From Mucor racemosus (taxonomy: Eukaryota; Mucoromycota; Mucoromycetes; Mucorales; Mucoraceae), in assembly GCA_027405735.1 (NCBI GenBank), contig JAPEHQ010000004.1, forward strand, positions 3,038,001 through 3,102,000: a DNA stretch of 64,000 nt, in the 5' to 3' direction. Below are positions 55,334 to 64,000 of the stretch, piece after piece. Position numbers and translations under genes: made by a program. Positions within the stretch are counted from its first letter, which is position 1; each line of letters opens with the position of its first letter. The notes under the pieces were generated by a model that ran no database searches, was not told where the DNA came from, and saw nothing but the letters and a program-made list of their open reading frames with translations.

Positions 55334-56644
55334 TTGGCATCGAGCATTACTAAACATTTAATACGATAAATATACTTTTATTTTATTGAATCATTAGCAA
55401 TATTTCCATCTTTTTGTAGTCTTATTTTAGACATTTGGTTCCTAATAAAAGATGCCAATATGAATTGAATGATATTTTGCAATGAAACGCATCCAGAAAC
55501 TTTTCCAATTAAATCTTATTGTACATTTGGGGCATCTTGAGTTATGGATCTGTTATTTAAATGACTGAGGCATGTTCGTTCCAAAAGCGTGAACCTTGCA
55601 AGTGTAGTAATTACTATATTAGCCAGGTGTAACAAACCAGATTCAATCATTCGGTAAAGCAGCATCGCTGCTGTCCCTATCTGCGTTTCTTGTACAGAAA
55701 GTAATAGTCTTAGAAAAAAAAATCCATTATTAGATTGATTGGTGTATGGGGTGAACACTGGCAATGGCTCATTGAAGAACATGTATGAGAGGCCAGAAAC
55801 GGTAATTGCCAAGGCAGACGTTTCGTTTCTTGATTGTACAGCTCTGTGGTTCTTAACATGCATATCGAGGATTCAGACATAAAAATGAGCCATTGACGGC
55901 TTTGTTGATTGCTCTATCTCTGATTATTATATTCTTAAGAAGGATGAAGAAGATTTGTATAGTACCGAATATAGGTAATGAAGCATTATATACGATTTAC
56001 AAGTCATAGAACGCAATATCAAGTCAGTCTGTATGTGTATTCAATTGGTAGTAAATAAAATGAAATACATATCATGCCTAACATTGAACAACATATAATG
56101 TAATACAACTTAAAAAATGACCTTTTCATTCTCATTATATAGTCAGTATTGGTATAGTACCTTGACGTACGATCTGTCTTTTATTATACTTGCAAGATTC
56201 AAGTTTTGCTGTTCGTTCCTGAGCGCAGTTTTAACTGAAACCAGAATGAATTGGTTCAGTAAATGCTTGATTCAAGCCCACAAAAGTCTCTAAATAGTAG
56301 AAAAAGAAATACATACATGTACTAGATATTTTGCTTTATCGTTGCAATCAACTTTAAAACCTAATCAAGTTTGATTTCTCTACAAAAAATCTTTAAATGC
56401 ATGTGGTATTTCAATTGCTTTTTAAGAAAAAAAAGAAGAGCTTATTATAAACAATTATTGATAAACAACGAAACTACAAGCAAACCAAGAAGAGAAACAA
56501 TGCAATAAACAGTCTTTAATCTGACAAATATGCATATGAAATAATAATGGATAATTTCTTTTCCGAGGTCATCTAATACTTTTAGACAATTTCGTATTAT
56601 ATCTTTTTATCCTCTTCTTTTTCCCACCATATTATATATATAAT
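55334..56644. other. Intergenic region
   Basis: No supported gene. A 115-codon ATG frame on the minus strand (55516-55863) has hydrophobic and Leu-rich character reminiscent of a fragment of a helical (possibly cyclin-like) domain, but it is too short and motif-poor to call. Confidence 0.35.
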
Positions 56645-57601
56645 ATGACAGAAGTGCTTGCTGTTTTACCTAAATTTTCTCAATTATCAAGCCGTGTTTG
56701 GAGGGTTCTTGGCTTGAATCCCGGCAAATTTACGCTACAAGGAACAAATACATATTTATTAGGTGCAGGAGCACAAAAGATTTTATTAGATTGTGGAGAA
56801 GGCAAGCCTGATTATTTAGCACATCTTGAGACATCTCTTCAAGATATTCAATCAGATGCATACATTTCAGATATCATTATTAGTCATGGACACAGCGATC
56901 ACTGGGGAGGCCTTACTGACATCCTCAATTCACCTACATTAAACCCCAAAAACAAAATTCAGGTACACAAATTTACTGCGATTCCTCAAGGGTCTCAAGT
57001 TGACCATATGGATCGATTTCCAGACAATATTAGCTTGAATCCTCTAGTAGATAATCAAATATTCAAGGCACAAGATACTACATTGCGAGTTATTTATACA
57101 CCAGGCCATACTAAAGACCATTGTACTTTTTGGTTGGAAGAAGAGCAGAGCATTTTTACTGCAGATTGTGTATTGGGTCAAGGCACTGCTGTTTTTGATG
57201 ATTTGTCAGAATATATCACAGGACTTCAACGCCTTGCTACCTTTCAACCTAAACAATTGTATCCAGGCCATGGTCCTGTTGTTATAGAAGGCACTGCAAA
57301 AATCCAAGAATATGTAAATCATCGCCTTGAAAGAGAAAATCAAGTAATCCAATTATTGACAAAGGAAGGTACATTAGAACACGGTTGGACACCTATGGAA
57401 ATTGTAGAGACTTTATACAAGGGATATCCCGAATCTTTATATATTCCTGCTGCTCGCGGTATTGTTCTTCATCTTCATAAATTAAACAAAGATGGTAAAG
57501 CAAAAACACTCGAAAATCATGCATTTATTCAAGAAAATTATGTTCAAATTTTGAATGCAAAGTGGTTCTGGACTCATAAAACAAGCAAAAATAATTTATA
57601 G
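56645..57601 (+). CDS. LACTB2-like metallo-beta-lactamase-fold hydrolase
   Basis: Single-exon gene of 318 residues. It has the complete metal-binding set of the metallo-beta-lactamase fold: SHGHSDHWGG (His-x-His-x-Asp-His, about residues 80-89), YTPGHTKDHCTFW (second-site His), FTADCVLGQG (bridging Asp) and YPGHGPV. The opening RVLGLNPGKFTLQGTNTYL and the C-terminal winged-helix-like region (MEIVETLYKGYP) match LACTB2, an endoribonuclease that acts on single-stranded RNA in mitochondria in animals. Length fits the family (human about 290). No strong targeting peptide is seen. Its stop codon is only 18 bp from the stop of the convergent CNH gene. Confidence 0.88.
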   Translation: MTEVLAVLPKFSQLSSRVWRVLGLNPGKFTLQGTNTYLLGAGAQKILLDCGEGKPDYLAHLETSLQDIQSDAYISDIIISHGHSDHWGGLTDILNSPTLNPKNKIQVHKFTAIPQGSQVDHMDRFPDNISLNPLVDNQIFKAQDTTLRVIYTPGHTKDHCTFWLEEEQSIFTADCVLGQGTAVFDDLSEYITGLQRLATFQPKQLYPGHGPVVIEGTAKIQEYVNHRLERENQVIQLLTKEGTLEHGWTPMEIVETLYKGYPESLYIPAARGIVLHLHKLNKDGKAKTLENHAFIQENYVQILNAKWFWTHKTSKNNL

Positions 57602-57619
57602 ATTAATCAATAAAGATAT

Positions 57620-59332
57620 TTATTCTGCCTTTAACATGTAAACATGTATTCTTTCATTTGCTGCACAACTCCAAAATATTGATTTAAAGGCGAATTTGTT
57701 CTTTTTACCTTCTCGGGGTATGGCCTCATCCCATCTTCCTAAAAACTTTACTGGTACACCATGCATTACTCGTTGTACAGTTTGTGCTGTTTTTATATGA
57801 ATAATTTCTACAGTTTCTGATCCAAACCCAATTACACACCAATCATTTACAGTGATATCTAATTGTACAAATTCTATATGTGTTGGTACTTCAGACCATC
57901 GATATACTTGTGTTGAGAATAAAGATCCAGTTAAATCTATTATGTAACTTTGTTTCCCCAATGTAGCAAAAAATAATTGAGGTGCAACAGCAGATGGAAG
58001 TGCTACGGGATCAGGTGGCGCATGTGAAGGTAAAGATGTTATTACTGTTGAGTAAGAAGGAGGTATAGAATATTCAGTTGTAAGTGTAGTAGCAGGAAGT
58101 GAATCAGGATAAAATGGTAGTTGTACAAGAGATGTCCATTGAATTGGTGGTGCAGAGAGACTGGCCGGCAGTGTTGGAAAAGAAGAAGTAGGAGAAGGAG
58201 AAGTGGTATCATTGTTGTTATTGTTGCTGTTACTGTCTGATAATTGCTGATATCTCAAAAATAATGAAGATGGCATAGAAATAGATGTGGGTATAGGCGA
58301 AGTGGTAGGTGATTTTGGACAATTTAATTGATGCTCATATTGATCTCTAATCCAAGTAGTTTGATAAATACGTTCTAGTGTTGGGTCAATTGGCACAGTC
58401 TGTACTTTGGAATCTCGTAATTCAATAGCAGTTGCTTCACTTGAAAATACTGCAATAATGTGGCGCAAAGTACTACGATCATCAGCAAATGAAATAGCTC
58501 GTGCTTCCATTGGTATCCAAAATACTTTGAGACGATAAAATGGTCTTAGGGGATGGTCTCTCTTTCTTTGCCACAATACAATTTTATCTCGATGTCTTAT
58601 AGCTGCAAAGACATAGGTACTTGTTTGATAGGTTTGTATGCCTAATGCATCACGAGAATCCGGTAATTTATAATACAAATCTTGAAGAATGATTTTCTTA
58701 TAAACATAATAAGGTTTTGTCAAACCTGGGTTTAATATCAGCTGTTCTTCATTTGTGGTGGTATTGGCATTCATTGCTGCAAGGGTAATTGCTCTCTCAT
58801 CTTTTTTCTTGGCTAAACGTTCCTTGAGATTTAAAATAGCATTTGTTGGTTGTGTGGTAGTGTCTATAATACTAGAATCCAATGTTGTAGAATCTTCAGG
58901 TAATTTACCAGTTTGCGTTGCAACATGTTCCCATTGTTGATATGTTGGTACATCGTAAGATGGGTCGCGTCTTTGATCCCAATCCAGTGATAAAACAGCA
59001 TAAATTAGCTTTAATAAAGCATCGTATGAATAGCATCGTACTTGCTTGTATCTACCTGCTAAAATTAATACTATACGACATGATTCAATTACAACCATCT
59101 TTCTTGCTTTTATCCAAATGATTGTCTTTGGTTTTTCTCCTATTTTTTGTAAATCTAATAACTGTACACCTTCATGATATCCCAATAATAAGAATCTGTC
59201 TTCCAATACACAACTGCATTCGTATGGTGTTGATTGCCAATTATCTGAACTCGAAGCGATCATTTTCAATTGTAATGAAGAGACATTTGAAGACTAATAT
59301 GTATATCAATATAACCAATTAAAGCAGAATTA

Positions 59333-59363
<31 letters not shown>

Positions 59364-59574
59364 CCTGCTGAATTGTTTGTTCTATTAAATTATTCGTATT
59401 TAATGGATGAGGAGATGACGAAGACGAAGCAGAAGAAGGTGAGGAAGATTCATTGTAATCATTGAGAGAATATGGCGGTGGAGGAACTTGTAGAGAGCAA
59501 GGTAATGTCGTGTTTATTGTGGTAGTAGTAGCAGTAGTAGTAGCAGCAGTAGACATTGCACTTTCGTTTGCCAT
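57620..59574 (-). CDS. CNH (citron homology) domain protein
   Basis: Two exons, 59365-59574 and 57620-59293, joined by a 71-nt intron that contains a run of about 26 A on the coding strand, give 627 residues. The N-terminal 70 residues (starting MANESAMSTAAT) are Thr/Ser/Pro-rich. From about residue 90 a CNH-type domain begins (CSCVLEDRFLLLGYHEGVQL, then ARKMVVIESCRIVLILAG) and continues through YVFAAIRHRDKIVLWQRKR to FVQLDITVNDWCVIGFGSETVEII, interrupted by a Ser/Thr/Pro-rich loop at about 410-490. CNH domains are regulatory beta-propellers in Rho GEFs, kinases and Vps39/TRAP1-type proteins; no DH, PH or kinase domain is visible here, so it may be a stand-alone adaptor in small-GTPase or vacuolar signalling (inference). 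Confidence 0.75.
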
Positions 59575-59932
59575 TCTGAGAAACAAAGGGAGGAGGGGCT
59601 AGAAAGGTTTTTTTTTAAAAAAAAAGAAAGAAAAGAACCAAATATAAAATGTGGTAAAGGGATTCGAATGTTAATTTTAGATTTTCAATTAATTGGTTTG
59701 TACATACATATGGTAGAAACCTTTTTTTCTCTTTATATACATGCATATTAAAAAACGAAATTTCTAAAATTTATTTAATCAATTGTAATTTCCCGTTGAT
59801 AAATTTATTTATAGTGGTCAAGATATGTAATATTATTCATTTTTAATCATATAAAATCGTGTAGGTAAAAAAAGCATGAATTAAAATTTCCAAAAATAGA
59901 ATCGGAGTTACATTCGGAGTTTGGTACTTAAT
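59575..59932. other. Spacer between CNH and helicase genes
   Basis: 358 bp, AT-rich, between two minus-strand genes; it would hold the helicase 3' end and the CNH promoter. No other feature. Confidence 0.45.
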
Positions 59933-62566
<2,634 letters not shown>

Positions 62567-63178
62567 ATTGTTGTTTAAAAAAAAAAAAAGAAACAAGTTA
62601 CTTCCTAATGCTTTGTAAAAGTTTATAAAAATAACAAATAGCGGAGGTTACGCTGAAAATTTTTCGTGTTTGAGAATTGCACGACAAAATGGAGATCAGC
62701 ATAAGTTACTATGTCAGGTTTAGTGATTACAAACTAAATCTCATTAAAAAAAAATACCAAAATGTAGAGTATCTTTTGAAAGTATTTGAAATACTTTGGT
62801 CTCTTATTTAAGGGATTTGAGTTTTGGAAAAAAAATCCTTTAAAGATATATATGCATAAATTATTCGATCATAGTAGATGTAGCAGACGAAAATTTAAGT
62901 GCATACAGAGCAGTATTTGACTATTTGAAAATCTCAATGCTTAACGCAATCTTATGAGACATGAGAGGATACATATTATATTTATCAAGTGAAGTTTTAT
63001 AGCCAAAATCATGAAAGAACTACACCCTGCATTTTACGATCCTTTGAGTGAAATGTCAGAAAATGCATATTGCCATTTTGAAGCAATTATTTATTAGGAA
63101 ATATTCCAGTCACTTTGTAGATTTTTGTGATTTTCCTTATGTTATAGTTGTGGGTACTGCAGTTAGCTAAATTCGCAA
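62567..63178. other. Intergenic region between helicase and partial gene
   Basis: AT-rich; helicase promoter side and 3' flank of the edge gene. Nothing else recognised. Confidence 0.4.
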
Positions 63179-64000
63179 CTAGATGTCGAGCTGCTCATAT
63201 TCCTCAGACCATTGATTAGATATTAAAAATTGATTTAACTCTTGACACTTTATCCAGATGAGGAAATCATCTTTAGTTCCAGTAATAGGGTCCTGACTTT
63301 TAGAATTGATTGTCTTGTTTCCTTGTCTTTGAATAATGTAGGTTTTTGCATCAGTTTCTATTTTTAATGTATAACGACCTTCTGACGATACGGCTCCAAG
63401 TAAATCTAGGTTCTCTAAACTACAATCTTCATGATTAACGTTACTGTAATCGGCTATATATTCAACAGCAATGATAAATGTGTCAATGACCAATACTAAT
63501 GTATGTATCTTTGTTGATGGAAGGAATATCTTTAAATTGTAAGGCTCGTCCACTAATATACAGCATGTATTGATTTCGAAATGTTTAATCTCTGGTGCTA
63601 TAAGTGATATTTCAGGTAGTATACTTTGCTGTAAAATTGAATCAGTAAAATATAATTCAGACATTCCAGAAACACAACGGCTTGAAATAGGTATTTCCTC
63701 GTGAAAGAGCACCATGTTATAAAGACTCATGCCAACAGGTTTAACTTGACTTAACAGAGGTATCAAATCATTCAAGGCTATCCAATCTCTGCTAAAGGGG
63801 CTCATGATTTGTTTTTGAATAAATATATCTTTGATATCACCTGCAGATAAAAATTTCCGTGCTGATTTGTCACCACTAGTAGTAACAAATGCTTGATAAT
63901 AAGAACGCGGGATTATAGGCATAATGATATTGATCAAGTCGGGCGAGAACAAACTTAGTGGTTTTAACAAATCTTCAACGCTTAAATGATTGTAGAAACA
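63179..64000 (-). CDS. Unknown protein, 3' part (runs off window edge)
   Basis: Open frame continuing without a stop to the right edge; 273 residues are visible, ending EYEQLDI. I do not recognise a family. Visible sequence begins FYNHLSVEDLLKPLSLFSPD and is a mixed alpha/beta composition with no membrane helix or low-complexity run, unlike chance AT-rich frames. It includes several Leu-rich hydrophobic strands (THTLVLVIDTFIIAVEYIAD-like) and a conserved-looking C-terminal ending (DDFLIWIKCQELNQFLISNQ). The true start and N-terminal domains lie outside the window. It is tandem with the helicase gene. Confidence 0.65.
   Translation of the reverse strand, partial: CFYNHLSVEDLLKPLSLFSPDLINIIMPIIPRSYYQAFVTTSGDKSARKFLSAGDIKDIFIQKQIMSPFSRDWIALNDLIPLLSQVKPVGMSLYNMVLFHEEIPISSRCVSGMSELYFTDSILQQSILPEISLIAPEIKHFEINTCCILVDEPYNLKIFLPSTKIHTLVLVIDTFIIAVEYIADYSNVNHEDCSLENLDLLGAVSSEGRYTLKIETDAKTYIIQRQGNKTINSKSQDPITGTKDDFLIWIKCQELNQFLISNQWSEEYEQLDI

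Noticed and set aside
55516..55863. 115-codon minus-strand frame resembling a helical, cyclin-like fragment
   Set aside because: Resemblance is only a Leu-rich pattern; no flanking exon completes a cyclin box.

Overview
The window is AT-rich nuclear DNA from a filamentous fungus, most probably an early-diverging (Mucoromycota-type) species. The evidence is compact genes with short (about 50-100 nt) GT-AG introns, two velvet-domain regulators, a GT49 glycosyltransferase, a DDX42-type helicase, a CYSTM protein and a chromodomain Ty3/gypsy retrotransposon, set in long repeat-rich, nearly gene-free stretches. The phylum is inferred from gene content; nothing in the window names the species.

Layout. 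0-9 kb is repeat territory: a frameshifted hAT transposase, a 42-bp minisatellite, two copies of a dispersed repeat (family A), a CAAGC/CGAGC-rich repeat (family B), a tRNA-like Pol III unit, a GTCGAG hairpin (family C) and two related solo LTRs. 9.2-18.9 kb is a gene block: a giant spectraplakin-like protein (CH-type N-terminus, long helical rod, GAS2/GAR domain), a four-exon GOT1 gene, and a divergently transcribed ArsB/NhaD-type transporter. 18.9-24.3 kb is again repeats and LTR debris. 24.3-26.3 kb has a small acidic unknown protein and a three-exon CYSTM gene. 28.7-30.5 kb has a GT49 enzyme, followed by a tRNA-derived SINE with target-site duplication. 32.9-38.5 kb has velvet gene 1, threonyl-tRNA synthetase and velvet gene 2, all on the + strand. 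40.5-43.1 kb is a near-perfect 2.6-kb palindrome. 44.5-51.0 kb is a recent chromovirus with identical-looking LTRs and a 5-bp duplication. 53-64 kb is genic: a secreted/membrane kelch protein, LACTB2-like hydrolase, CNH-domain protein, DDX42 helicase, and a partial unknown gene running off the right edge.

Several genes were rebuilt from exons: GOT1, CYSTM, the transporter, both velvets, ThrRS, kelch, GT49 and the helicase. For these the reading phase was checked across every junction. They have no shared pathway; the themes are housekeeping (ThrRS, DDX42, GOT1, LACTB2), cytoskeleton/polarity (spectraplakin-like, CNH) and development (velvets).

The most unusual elements are the long palindrome with a minisatellite at its centre, repeat family A (part of which forms the palindrome arms), the SINE, the in-frame slippery heptamer exactly where the chromovirus reverse transcriptase changes frame, and a spectraplakin-like architecture in a fungus.
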